Source: Variovorax sp. PBS-H4 (GTDB lineage: Bacteria > Pseudomonadota > Gammaproteobacteria > Burkholderiales > Burkholderiaceae_C). From it: DNA of 64,000 bases. The stretch is from contig NZ_LR594675.1 of the NCBI RefSeq assembly GCF_901827205.1, forward strand, positions 1,178,001 through 1,242,000, written 5' to 3'. The position numbers and the translations under genes were made by a program. Positions 33,891-41,709 of the stretch are shown here, piece by piece. The notes beneath the pieces are model-generated. The model was not told the DNA's origin. It worked only from the letters and a program-made list of their open reading frames with translations, and did no database searches. Numbering within the stretch: the first letter of the stretch is position 1; each line of letters opens with the position of its first letter.

Positions 33891-35918
33891 ATGAGCAGGA
33901 CCCTCCCTTGCGTGCTGATGCGTGCGGGTACCTCGCGCGGCCCTTTTTTCCTGCGGGAGTGGCTGCCCGAGGGTGACGAGGAGCGCGACCAGGCGCTGAT
34001 CGGTGCGATCGGCGCCTCCGATCCGCTGCAACTCGACGGCGTGGGCGGCGGCAGCACCCTCAACAGCAAGGTCGCCATCGTCTCCCGCTCGAAGGAGCCT
34101 GGTTGCGACCTGGACTACCTGTTCGCACAGGTGGGAGTCGGCCACCGATCCGTCGACACCCGTCCGAATTGCGGGAACATGCTGTCGGGCGTCGCGCCCT
34201 TCGCGATAGAGCAGGGCCTGGTCGCGGCGCAGGACGGGGTCACGCGGGTGCGCGTCTTCAACGTCAACACCCAATCGCGCATCGACGTCACGGTCAGGAC
34301 GCCCGGCAGGCGCGTCACCTACGAAGGAGATGCGCGCATCGACGGTGTGGCCGGTACCGCCGCACCGATCCTCCTCAACTTCCTGGACGCATGGGGCGCC
34401 GTGACCGGCAGGGTCTTTCCGACCGGCCGGCGCATCGACACGATCGACGGCGTCGAGGTGACCTGCATCGATGCGGCGATGCCGCTCATGATCGTGCGCG
34501 CGCGGGACCTCGGCGTGACCGGCTCCGAAAAGCCCGCGGCGCTGGACTCCAATGCGGCGCTGCTGGAGCGGCTTGAGGGCTTGCGTCTGCAGGCTGGCTT
34601 GCTGATGGGGCTGGGGGATGTCTCCGCCAGTGTCATTCCCAAGCCGGTGCTGGTCAGCGCGGGCAACTCGCCCGAAAGCATCACCTCGCGCTACTTCACC
34701 CCGCACCGCTGCCATGCTTCGCATGCGGTCACCGGCGCCATCGGCGTTCTCAGCGCCTTTGCGCTTCCGGGCACGGTCGCCAGCGGCGCCGCGGCGCGTG
34801 AGCCGGGCCGCCACGACCTGGTGCTGCTGCATCCGGCCGGGCAGATCGACGTGGAGGTCGAACTCGACGGCCGGGCCGAGCAGGCGACCGTGAAGGCGGC
34901 TGCACTGGTGCGTACCGCTCGAAAGATCATGCAGGGCGAAATGCAGTTGCCCGACTATGTCTTCACCCGACCCGATGCCGTTGCGCCCATGGTGGCCAGC
35001 TTCCCGCGCAAACCGATCACTGTCATCGTGCCCACCCGGGCAGGGGGAGGCAACGACACGATGGCCAGGATCATCGCTGCCGAGCTGAAGCCCTTGCTCG
35101 GCCAGGAGGTCCTCGTGGACAACCGTGCCGGCGCGAACGGTGCCATCGCGAGCGAGTACGTCGCCAAGGCGGAACCGGACGGCCACACCCTCATGTTCGG
35201 GTACGTGGGCACCCACGCCATGAACCCGGCATTGCAGAAGCTGGGCTACCACCCGCTCAACGATTTCGAGCCCGTCGGATTGATCGGATCGTCCCCGACC
35301 CTGATGGTCGCCAACCGGCACGCGGGCTTCGACGACGTCCGCGGCCTCCTGCAGCGTCTGCGCAGCAGGCCAGGCAGCATCCGTTACGCATCGGCGGGTG
35401 ACGGTACGCCGCCGCACTTTGCCGCGGAACTGTTTCAGCTCAACACGGGCACGAAGATGGAAGGCAGAACCTACGAAGGCGCAGCGCCTGCCATCGTGGA
35501 CACTCTCGACGGCCGCTCGCAGGTGATGTTTCCCAGCCTGTTCACAGCGCATCCCTTCATCCTCGACGGTCGGCTGCGTGCCCTGGCCGTTGCCGGATCA
35601 GCGCGTCTCGCCGCGTTGCCCGCGGTGCCTGTGCTGTCGGAATCAGGCATCCGGGAAGTCGACGTGTCCCAGTGGTATGGGCTGTTTGCGCCCGCAAGCA
35701 CCCCGCCCGCCGTCATTGCGCAGCTCAACCGCGCCCTGAACCAGGTTCTTGCCAACCCGCAAGTGGCCGCCCGGTTCGAGCGCCAAGGCGCGAGCGTCGA
35801 GGCCGGGCCTCCCTCTGCGCTTGGAGATCGCGTACGGCACGAACTGCATCGCTGGCAGGCCGTGGTGGCCGAGGCCGGGCTGGCGCCGCAAGACATCCGC
35901 CTGCTTGCCGCGGAGTGA
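33891..35918 (+). CDS. PrpF-family isomerase fused to a Bug-type binding domain
   Basis: One continuous frame of 675 residues. Residues 1 to about 357 are a complete PrpF domain (LPCVLMRAGTSRGPFFL, GVGGGSTLNSKVAI, NCGN with Cys94). Residues about 371-675 are a complete mature Bug receptor domain (PRKPITVIVPTRAGGGNDT, NRAGANGAIASEYVAKAEPDG, FEPVGLIG, DVSQWYGLFAP) without signal peptide. The joint near 34965-35001 contains no stop. Aconitate-type isomerases are cytoplasmic whereas Bug receptors are periplasmic, so the Bug part is presumably a cytoplasmic ligand-binding domain, or the protein has an unusual location. Possible role: isomerisation of cis/trans-aconitate or a similar acid before the CMLE-like lyase. 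Confidence 0.88.
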   Translation: MSRTLPCVLMRAGTSRGPFFLREWLPEGDEERDQALIGAIGASDPLQLDGVGGGSTLNSKVAIVSRSKEPGCDLDYLFAQVGVGHRSVDTRPNCGNMLSGVAPFAIEQGLVAAQDGVTRVRVFNVNTQSRIDVTVRTPGRRVTYEGDARIDGVAGTAAPILLNFLDAWGAVTGRVFPTGRRIDTIDGVEVTCIDAAMPLMIVRARDLGVTGSEKPAALDSNAALLERLEGLRLQAGLLMGLGDVSASVIPKPVLVSAGNSPESITSRYFTPHRCHASHAVTGAIGVLSAFALPGTVASGAAAREPGRHDLVLLHPAGQIDVEVELDGRAEQATVKAAALVRTARKIMQGEMQLPDYVFTRPDAVAPMVASFPRKPITVIVPTRAGGGNDTMARIIAAELKPLLGQEVLVDNRAGANGAIASEYVAKAEPDGHTLMFGYVGTHAMNPALQKLGYHPLNDFEPVGLIGSSPTLMVANRHAGFDDVRGLLQRLRSRPGSIRYASAGDGTPPHFAAELFQLNTGTKMEGRTYEGAAPAIVDTLDGRSQVMFPSLFTAHPFILDGRLRALAVAGSARLAALPAVPVLSESGIREVDVSQWYGLFAPASTPPAVIAQLNRALNQVLANPQVAARFERQGASVEAGPPSALGDRVRHELHRWQAVVAEAGLAPQDIRLLAAE

Positions 35919-35932
35919 TCGTCCCCGCGGCC

Positions 35933-36829
35933 TCAGCCGTGCGTGCGCGACCAGTCGATCAACGCGTCGCTGAACTGCTTGGCTGCCGGCGACAGGGAGC
36001 GTCCGGTGTGAAGCACCAGCACCACTTCGCGCTGGATCGTCGGGCGGTGGATCGGCCGCAGTTGCAAGTGCAGCGCCTCAGCCAGCGGCTGCATCGAGCT
36101 GGTGAGGATGCCGATGCCCAGGCCGCCTTCGACCATGCCCGCGATCGTGAGCGGCAGCGAAACCTCGTGGCGCAAGGCCAGCACGAGGCCTTCGCTCGCC
36201 AGCGCGAAGTCCAGCAGCGTGCGCACCGGGTTGCCCTTGCGCGGGCCGATCAGCGGCTCGGCGAGCAGGTCGCGCCACGTCAGGTCGCGCTTGGTCGCCA
36301 GCGAGTGACCCTTCGGCAGCACCGCGAAGAAGTTCTCGTGCCACAGTGATCGCATGCCCAGTTCCTGGTGGCTGCCGAAGGCGGTGCCGAGCCCGAAATC
36401 GACCGCGCCGCTGTGCACCATGCTCAGCACCTCGTCTTGCGAGACGTCGAAAAGTTCGACCTTGATGCCCGGATGGCGCTCGGCAAAGGCGCCCATCACG
36501 CGCGGCAGCACCATGGCGGCCTGGAGCGAAGACGCAGCGATCGAGACCCGCCCGCGCCCGAGCGTCTTGAGCTCCGCCGAGCTCCCGACCACCGCGTCGA
36601 GGTCGGCCAAGGTCTTGCGCGCGAGCGGCAGGATCTCGGCGCCAGCCTCCGTCAGCCGCAGCATCCGGGTGTGACGGTCGAACAGGCGCAGGCCGAGCAC
36701 ATCCTCCAGCTCCCGCAACTGCGTGCTGACGCTGGACTGCGGCAGCCCCAGGGCGTCACCCGCCCGCGTAAAGCTGAGCGCCTCGGCGACGGCCACGAAC
36801 ACACGCAACTGGCGAAGGCTGATATTCAT
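35933..36829 (-). CDS. LysR-family transcriptional regulator
   Basis: LysR regulator of 298 residues starting MNISLRQLRVFVAVAEALSF, with LPQSSVSTQLRELEDVLG and DRHTRMLRLTEAG in the winged helix and a full sensor domain. The start at 36829 is chosen over an extension to 36892 because the family begins at this point. The gene converges on the PrpF-Bug fusion. Upstream lie the DUF2390 gene and the UbiX-led operon; it may regulate the latter. A perfect inverted repeat overlaps its own start codon, pointing to autoregulation. Confidence 0.88.
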   Translation of the reverse strand: MNISLRQLRVFVAVAEALSFTRAGDALGLPQSSVSTQLRELEDVLGLRLFDRHTRMLRLTEAGAEILPLARKTLADLDAVVGSSAELKTLGRGRVSIAASSLQAAMVLPRVMGAFAERHPGIKVELFDVSQDEVLSMVHSGAVDFGLGTAFGSHQELGMRSLWHENFFAVLPKGHSLATKRDLTWRDLLAEPLIGPRKGNPVRTLLDFALASEGLVLALRHEVSLPLTIAGMVEGGLGIGILTSSMQPLAEALHLQLRPIHRPTIQREVVLVLHTGRSLSPAAKQFSDALIDWSRTHG

Positions 36830-36848
36830 AGTCGAATGCGATGAATAT
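36822..36848. promoter_or_regulatory. LysR-type inverted repeat overlapping the start codon
   Basis: ATATTCAT (36822-36829) and ATGAATAT (36841-36848) are perfect 8-bp arms separated by exactly 11 bp, the classical T-N11-A arrangement. The left arm includes the complement of the gene's own ATG, so binding would block its translation-start region or transcription. Confidence 0.55.
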
Positions 36849-36979
36849 ATAGCGATGCGAGTGTTTTTCAGATAGCCGAGTTCTGCCAGCATGAGGCCAT
36901 GCCCGTGGCGAAGCGGTTTTTCGCCGGGTCGGCTTCCAAAGTTCCCAGGAGCCCAAGCGCTGCCATGACGAGCCCGATG

Positions 36980-37345
36980 TCATCGCGCCTGCAGCCACTC
37001 GCACAGCATCTGCACCTGTGCGCGCTCCGCTGCCAGCTCGGCCGCCTTCACCTTGTCGCGGACCGCTTCACGCCGGGCCAGCTCGGCAGGCGTCTTCATC
37101 GAACGGCGCAGCGCGCGCAGCGGGGCGATGACCTCGGCGCGCCAACGGGCCACGAGCGCCTCGGCCTGCGCCAGCGCGTCGGCGTCCAGCGCATGGCCCT
37201 GCGAGGCGGCCCAGCGCGCGAACAGGTGCAGCACCACGTCCAGGTTTTCCTCGTCCTGGCGGCGCAGCAGCGAGCGCTCCAGCGAGGCATCGGCGTAGAG
37301 CGCTGCAATGCCGTTCCAGGCCGTGTCGGGGTCGATGGTGCGCAT
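36980..37345 (-). CDS. DUF2390 (TIGR02444-like) protein
   Basis: Small all-helical protein of 121 residues. NLDVVLHLFARWAASQGHALD followed by VARWRAEVIAPLRALRRSMK resembles the TIGR02444/DUF2390 family of unknown function, which has the same 'no-LLxLxxW' opening and W-R-x-x-V-x-P-L-R-x-x-R centre. The rest is charged helix (about residues 80-121). It is divergent from the UbiX operon with a 62-bp spacer. No pathway role can be inferred. Confidence 0.7.
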   Translation of the reverse strand: MRTIDPDTAWNGIAALYADASLERSLLRRQDEENLDVVLHLFARWAASQGHALDADALAQAEALVARWRAEVIAPLRALRRSMKTPAELARREAVRDKVKAAELAAERAQVQMLCEWLQAR

Positions 37346-37407
37346 GCGGGTCGCGAAGTGGCGGCGCCACTATGCCCGAATGTGCGCGCCAGCGGGAGGG
37401 CTGGCGC

Positions 37408-38025
37408 ATGACGGCCGCGTCGCGCCTGGTGGTTGCCATCACCGGCGCCTCGGGCTTTGCCTACGGCCACCGCCTGCTCGAACTGCTGCGGCCCACCGGC
37501 ATCGAGGTGCACCTGATCGTGAGCCGCGCCGCTCAGCTCACCATGGCCTGCGAGACCACGCTGCACCTGTCGGACGTCACGGCCCTCGCCGCGCAGGTCC
37601 ACAAGAACGAGGACATCGGTGCCTGCATCGCCAGCGGTTCCTGCCGGACCCTCGGCATGGTGGTCGCGCCCTGCTCGATGAAGACGCTGGCCGAGATCGC
37701 CCATGGCACCGGCGGCACGCTGGTGGCGCGCGCCGCCGACGTGATGCTCAAGGAGCGCCGCCGGCTGGTGCTGCTGGCGCGCGAGACGCCGCTGACGCTC
37801 ACGCACATCCGCAACATGCTGGCCGTCACCGAGATGGGCGCGATCGTCGCGCCCCCGGTGCCGGCCTTCTACGCACGGCCGCAGAACCTGGACGAGATGG
37901 TGGACCACACCCTCGGCCGGGTGCTGGACCTGTTCGACATCGACGTTGGCGCAGTCAGGCGCTGGACGGGGCCCGCTTCGGGGCGTTCCTTCGACGAAGC
38001 CAAGGCAGGAAACAACGATTCATGA
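37408..38025 (+). CDS. UbiX-family flavin prenyltransferase
   Basis: Flavoprotein of 205 residues. The FMN/Rossmann start is RLVVAITGASGFAYGHRLLE, then SGSCRTLGMVVAPCSMKTLAEIAHG and RRRLVLLARETPLT, the UbiX hallmark regions. UbiX attaches a dimethylallyl group to FMN to make the prenyl-FMN cofactor of UbiD decarboxylases; a UbiD gene is at 44829 in the same operon. ATG 37408 with GGGAGGG upstream is preferred over ATG 37372. It overlaps the next gene (ATGA). A dedicated copy in a catabolic operon suggests that UbiD is the key enzyme. Confidence 0.9.
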   Translation: MTAASRLVVAITGASGFAYGHRLLELLRPTGIEVHLIVSRAAQLTMACETTLHLSDVTALAAQVHKNEDIGACIASGSCRTLGMVVAPCSMKTLAEIAHGTGGTLVARAADVMLKERRRLVLLARETPLTLTHIRNMLAVTEMGAIVAPPVPAFYARPQNLDEMVDHTLGRVLDLFDIDVGAVRRWTGPASGRSFDEAKAGNNDS

Positions 38026-38891
38026 AGTACTTCGAGTACAGCGAGCCGGCCTCGCTGGACGAGGCGGTCGCGCTGCTGCGCGGCGGGCCCGTGCCGGCCA
38101 GCCTGATCGCCGGCGGCACCGACCTGATGGTGCAGATGAAGGAACACGTGCGCCAGCCGGCCCACGTGATCAACATCAAGAAGATCCCGGGAATGGACGA
38201 CTTCGCGTTCGACCCGCGCGCAGGCCTGGTGCTGGGCGCGCTGGTGACCACGCGGCAGGTCGAGACATCGCCCGTCACCCTTCGCCACTATGCGAGCCTG
38301 GCGCGGGCGGCCACCGATTTCGCCTCCATCCAGGTGCGCCATCGCGCCACCGTGGTCGGCAACGTATGTCGCGCCTCGCCCTCGGCCGACACGCTGCCGG
38401 CGCTGATCGCCGACGGCGCGGTGCTGCGCATCCACGGGCCCACCGGACAGCGCCGCTGCGCGGTGGAGGATTTCTGCACCGGCCCGGGACGCACCGTGCT
38501 CGCACCGGACGAGATCGTCACCCACATCGACATCCCGGCGCCGCCGCCGCGCACCGGCAAGGCCTACATCAAGCATGGCCGGCGCGCGCAGATGGAACTG
38601 GCCACCGTCGGCGTCGCGGTGCGGGTCACGCTCGATGAACGCGGCGTGACGCAAGACGTGGCCATCGTGCTGGCCGCGGTGGCGCCCACGCCGCTGCGCG
38701 CAGCCAGGGCCGAAGCGGTGCTGCGCGGACGCAGGCCCACGGCCGAACGGCTGGCCGATGCCGCGCTGGCCGCGAGCGGGGAAGCCCGTCCCATCGGCGA
38801 TGTGCGCGGCAGCGCTGCCTACCGGCGCGACATGGTGCGCGTGCTGACGCGCCGCGCACTCGAGCAGGCCCTTGAGGAGATCCAGGCATGA
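38022..38891 (+). CDS. Second molybdenum hydroxylase, FAD-binding subunit
   Basis: Medium subunit of 289 residues. FAD segments are SLIAGGTDLMVQMKEHV (about residues 28-44) and RATVVGNVCRASPSADTLPAL, the latter matching the family's TxGGNxxxxxPxxD better than the hydroxylase at 17 kb. C-terminal domain with AAVAPTPLRAARAEAVLRG and YRRDMVRVLTRRAL. Start and stop overlap both neighbours by ATGA. Order medium-small-large is typical for catabolic hydroxylases of N-heterocycles and for HcrCBA-like enzymes. Confidence 0.92.
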   Translation: MKYFEYSEPASLDEAVALLRGGPVPASLIAGGTDLMVQMKEHVRQPAHVINIKKIPGMDDFAFDPRAGLVLGALVTTRQVETSPVTLRHYASLARAATDFASIQVRHRATVVGNVCRASPSADTLPALIADGAVLRIHGPTGQRRCAVEDFCTGPGRTVLAPDEIVTHIDIPAPPPRTGKAYIKHGRRAQMELATVGVAVRVTLDERGVTQDVAIVLAAVAPTPLRAARAEAVLRGRRPTAERLADAALAASGEARPIGDVRGSAAYRRDMVRVLTRRALEQALEEIQA

Positions 38892-39400
38892 AGCAGAGAA
38901 CCGTTTCCTTCACCGTCAACGGCGAGGCGCGCGAGATCGCGGTGGCGACCAACCGCAGCCTGCTCGACGCGCTGCGCAACGAGGCCGCGCTCACCGGCAC
39001 CAAGAAGGGCTGCGACGTCGGGGAGTGCGGCTCTTGCACCATCCTCATGGACGGACGCCCCGTCAATGCATGCCTGGTCCTCGCGCTGGAAGCCGACGGC
39101 AGCGAGATCACCACCGTCGAGGGGCTGCAGGCCGCCGACGGCACCCCCCACCCGCTGCAGGAGTGCTTCATGCAGTGCGGCGCGGCGCAGTGCGGCTTCT
39201 GCACGCCCGGCATCCTGGTCGCCGCCAAGGCGCTGCTGGACGAGAACCCCAAGCCCAGCGTGGACGAGATCCGATTCGCCATCGCCGGCAACATCTGCCG
39301 TTGCACCGGCTACACCAAGATCATCGACGCCATTTCACTGGCCGCGCGAAGCGGCGGCTGCGAGGAGCGGCGCAACCGCCAAGAGGAGGTGGCGCCATGA
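38888..39400 (+). CDS. Second molybdenum hydroxylase, [2Fe-2S] small subunit
   Basis: Small subunit of 170 residues with both clusters: KKGCDVGECGSCTILMDG and NACLV for the ferredoxin cluster, CGAAQCGFCTPGILVA and GNICRCTGYTKI for the helical one. The C-terminal tail (about residues 156-170, GGCEERRNRQEE) is charged and short. It is overlapped by both neighbours. It is homologous to but clearly distinct from the small subunit at 16710, so the two hydroxylases are separate enzymes rather than a recent duplication. Confidence 0.93.
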   Translation: MKQRTVSFTVNGEAREIAVATNRSLLDALRNEAALTGTKKGCDVGECGSCTILMDGRPVNACLVLALEADGSEITTVEGLQAADGTPHPLQECFMQCGAAQCGFCTPGILVAAKALLDENPKPSVDEIRFAIAGNICRCTGYTKIIDAISLAARSGGCEERRNRQEEVAP

Positions 39401-41709
39401 AGAAGCCCGCCCAGGCCATCGTGGGGATGAGCGTCAAGCGCTCCGACCTGCTCGCCAAAGTCACCGGCGATGCCAAGTACGTCGCCGACATGACGCTGCC
39501 CGGACTGCTCCATGCCCGCAGCAAGCGCAGCAATATCGCGCATGCGCGCATTCGCCGCATCGACACCGCCCGTGCCCTGGCGCTGCCGGGCGTCAAGGCG
39601 GTGCTGACGCACGAGAACGTGCCGCGCGTGCTGCACGCGGGCTCCCCGCATCCGCGCTCGGCCTCGGTGACGTGCGACCAGTACATCCTCGACGACAAGG
39701 TGCGCTACTGGGGCGAGACGGTCGCGGTGGTGGCGGCCACCAGCGAGGAGATCGCCGAGGCAGCGCTGGAGCTGATCGAGGTCGAGTACGAGGCCCTGCC
39801 CGCGGTCTTCACCGTCGAGGACGCCGCTCGGCCCGAAGCCCCGCAGATCCACGACCGCGAGCCCGGCGGCAACCTGGTGCTCCCGCCCGTGGTGGTGAGC
39901 CGCGGCGACATCGCGCAAGGGTTCGCGCAGGCCGATCTCGTCATCGAGGGCGAGTACGAGGGCGGCCGCCCCACGCCGGCCTACATGGAACCCAACGCCT
40001 GCATGTGCCAGTGGGACGGCAATGGCAACCTCACGGTGTGGATCTCGACGCAGACCGCCTTCATGGTGCGCGGCATCATGGCCGAGGTGCTGGGGCTGCC
40101 GCTGCACAAGGTGCGCGTGCTGGTCGACCACATGGGCGGCGGCTTCGGCGCGAAGCAGGACCTGTTCCAGAGCGAGTTCCTGTGCGCGCTCCTGGCGCGC
40201 CAGACGCGCCGGCCGGTGCGCATGGAATACACCCGCGAGGAAACCTTTCTCGGCGGGCGCACGCGGCACCCGGTCAAGATCTGGCTCAAGCAGGGCTTCC
40301 GCAAGGACGGCACCCTGACCGCGCGGCAGGCGCGCATCGTCTACAACTCCGGCGCCTACGGCTCGCACGGCCCCGGCGTGACCATCGTCGGCACCAACGC
40401 GATGACCTCGCTCTACCGCTGCGACAACGTGCAGCTCGAGGGCCGCTGCCTCTACACCAACAGCCCGATCGCCGGCGCTTTCCGCGGCTACGGCGTGGTG
40501 CAGACTTACTACGCGCTCGACATCCAGATGGATGAGGCGGCCCAGCAGCTCGGCATGGACCCGGCCGAGCTCAAGCTGAAGAACGCGGTGCGCGAGGGCG
40601 ATCTCGCGCCTTCGAACCATCCGCTGATCGGCCATGGGCTGGAAGACTGCATCCGCCGCGGCATGCAGGAGGTGGGCTGGGCAGCACTGCGCCGGCGCTC
40701 GCGTGATGCGCACGGGGCCCAGCGCCGCGGCTGGGGCATGGGCTGCGAGATGCACGGCAGCAGCGCCTACCCCGGCATCAAGGAACAGGGCAACGCCATC
40801 GTGAAGATGAACGAAGACGGCACGGTGGTGCTGCTCACCGGCACCGCCGGCCTGGGCACCGGCGCGCACACCGCGCTGGCGCAGATCGTGGCCGAGGAGC
40901 TGGGCGTGCGCTTCGAGTCGGTCTCCGTGATGCATGGCGACACCGATGTGGTGCCGTGGGACATCGGCGCCTTCGCCAGCCACACGACATACCTGGGCGG
41001 CAGGGCGGCACAGATGGCGGCGCAGGAGATCAAGCGCCAGCTCTTCGAACGCGCCGCCGCGCTGCTGGAAGTCGCCCCCGGCGATCTCGAGTCCGCCGAC
41101 GGCACGATTTACGTGCGCGGCACGGACCGCAGCCTCGGCGTGCGGGATGCCGTCGCGCCGCGCAAGGGCATCCCGGCGGCGCAGTTCGTCGGCAGCGCGA
41201 CCTACCACCCGACCAAGTCCTACTCGTTCGCGGCCCATTTCGTCGAGGTCAACGTCGACGTCGAGACCGGGCAGATCACCGTGCTGCAGGTGGTGCCGGT
41301 GCACGAGATCGGCAAGGTGATCCATCCGGTCGCCGCGGCAGGGCAGATCGAGGGCGGCATCCAGCAGGGCATCGGCCACACGCTGTACGAGGACTACCAG
41401 ATCGACCTGCAGACTGGCCGCTCGCTGAACGCGAACTTCGTCGACTACAAGATGCCGCTGTCGATGGACATGCCGACGATCCGCACCGTGATCCTGGAGA
41501 CCGCGCCCGATCCCGGCGGACCATTCGGTGCCAAGGGTGTGGGTGAAGACCCGATCGTCGCCATCGGCCCGGCCATCGCCAACGCCGTGTACGACGCCAT
41601 CGGCGTGCGCTTTCGCCATTACCCGATCAAGCCCGAGCAGGTGCTGCAGGCGCTGCGCGAACAGCAGGCCGCTCTCCCATCCCCGCACGAAGAAGGAGTT
41701 CCCGCATGA
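39397..41709 (+). CDS. Second molybdenum hydroxylase, large molybdopterin subunit
   Basis: Large subunit of 770 residues. Hammerhead domain: KVTGDAKYVADMTLPGLLHA. Molybdenum domain: HMGGGFGAKQDLFQ, the AGAFRGYGVVQ loop (xanthine-dehydrogenase-like FRGY), and the catalytic glutamate near residue 717 in FGAKGVGED. A hydroxylation next to a ring nitrogen is expected. With purine-type transporters and a purine/pterin-type deaminase in the same operon, a purine, pteridine or similar ring is the best guess for its substrate. True xanthine dehydrogenase is not supported: XdhB-type accessory gene xdhC is missing here. Confidence 0.9.
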   Translation: MKKPAQAIVGMSVKRSDLLAKVTGDAKYVADMTLPGLLHARSKRSNIAHARIRRIDTARALALPGVKAVLTHENVPRVLHAGSPHPRSASVTCDQYILDDKVRYWGETVAVVAATSEEIAEAALELIEVEYEALPAVFTVEDAARPEAPQIHDREPGGNLVLPPVVVSRGDIAQGFAQADLVIEGEYEGGRPTPAYMEPNACMCQWDGNGNLTVWISTQTAFMVRGIMAEVLGLPLHKVRVLVDHMGGGFGAKQDLFQSEFLCALLARQTRRPVRMEYTREETFLGGRTRHPVKIWLKQGFRKDGTLTARQARIVYNSGAYGSHGPGVTIVGTNAMTSLYRCDNVQLEGRCLYTNSPIAGAFRGYGVVQTYYALDIQMDEAAQQLGMDPAELKLKNAVREGDLAPSNHPLIGHGLEDCIRRGMQEVGWAALRRRSRDAHGAQRRGWGMGCEMHGSSAYPGIKEQGNAIVKMNEDGTVVLLTGTAGLGTGAHTALAQIVAEELGVRFESVSVMHGDTDVVPWDIGAFASHTTYLGGRAAQMAAQEIKRQLFERAAALLEVAPGDLESADGTIYVRGTDRSLGVRDAVAPRKGIPAAQFVGSATYHPTKSYSFAAHFVEVNVDVETGQITVLQVVPVHEIGKVIHPVAAAGQIEGGIQQGIGHTLYEDYQIDLQTGRSLNANFVDYKMPLSMDMPTIRTVILETAPDPGGPFGAKGVGEDPIVAIGPAIANAVYDAIGVRFRHYPIKPEQVLQALREQQAALPSPHEEGVPA

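Noticed and set aside
33843..35552. Minus-strand frame of 569 codons opposite the PrpF-Bug fusion
   Set aside because: No domain features; the plus-strand frame has two full family domains.
39310..41688. Minus-strand frame of 792 codons opposite the second Mo hydroxylase large subunit
   Set aside because: The translation is His/Arg/Val-rich with no motifs, while the plus strand encodes a complete molybdopterin subunit.
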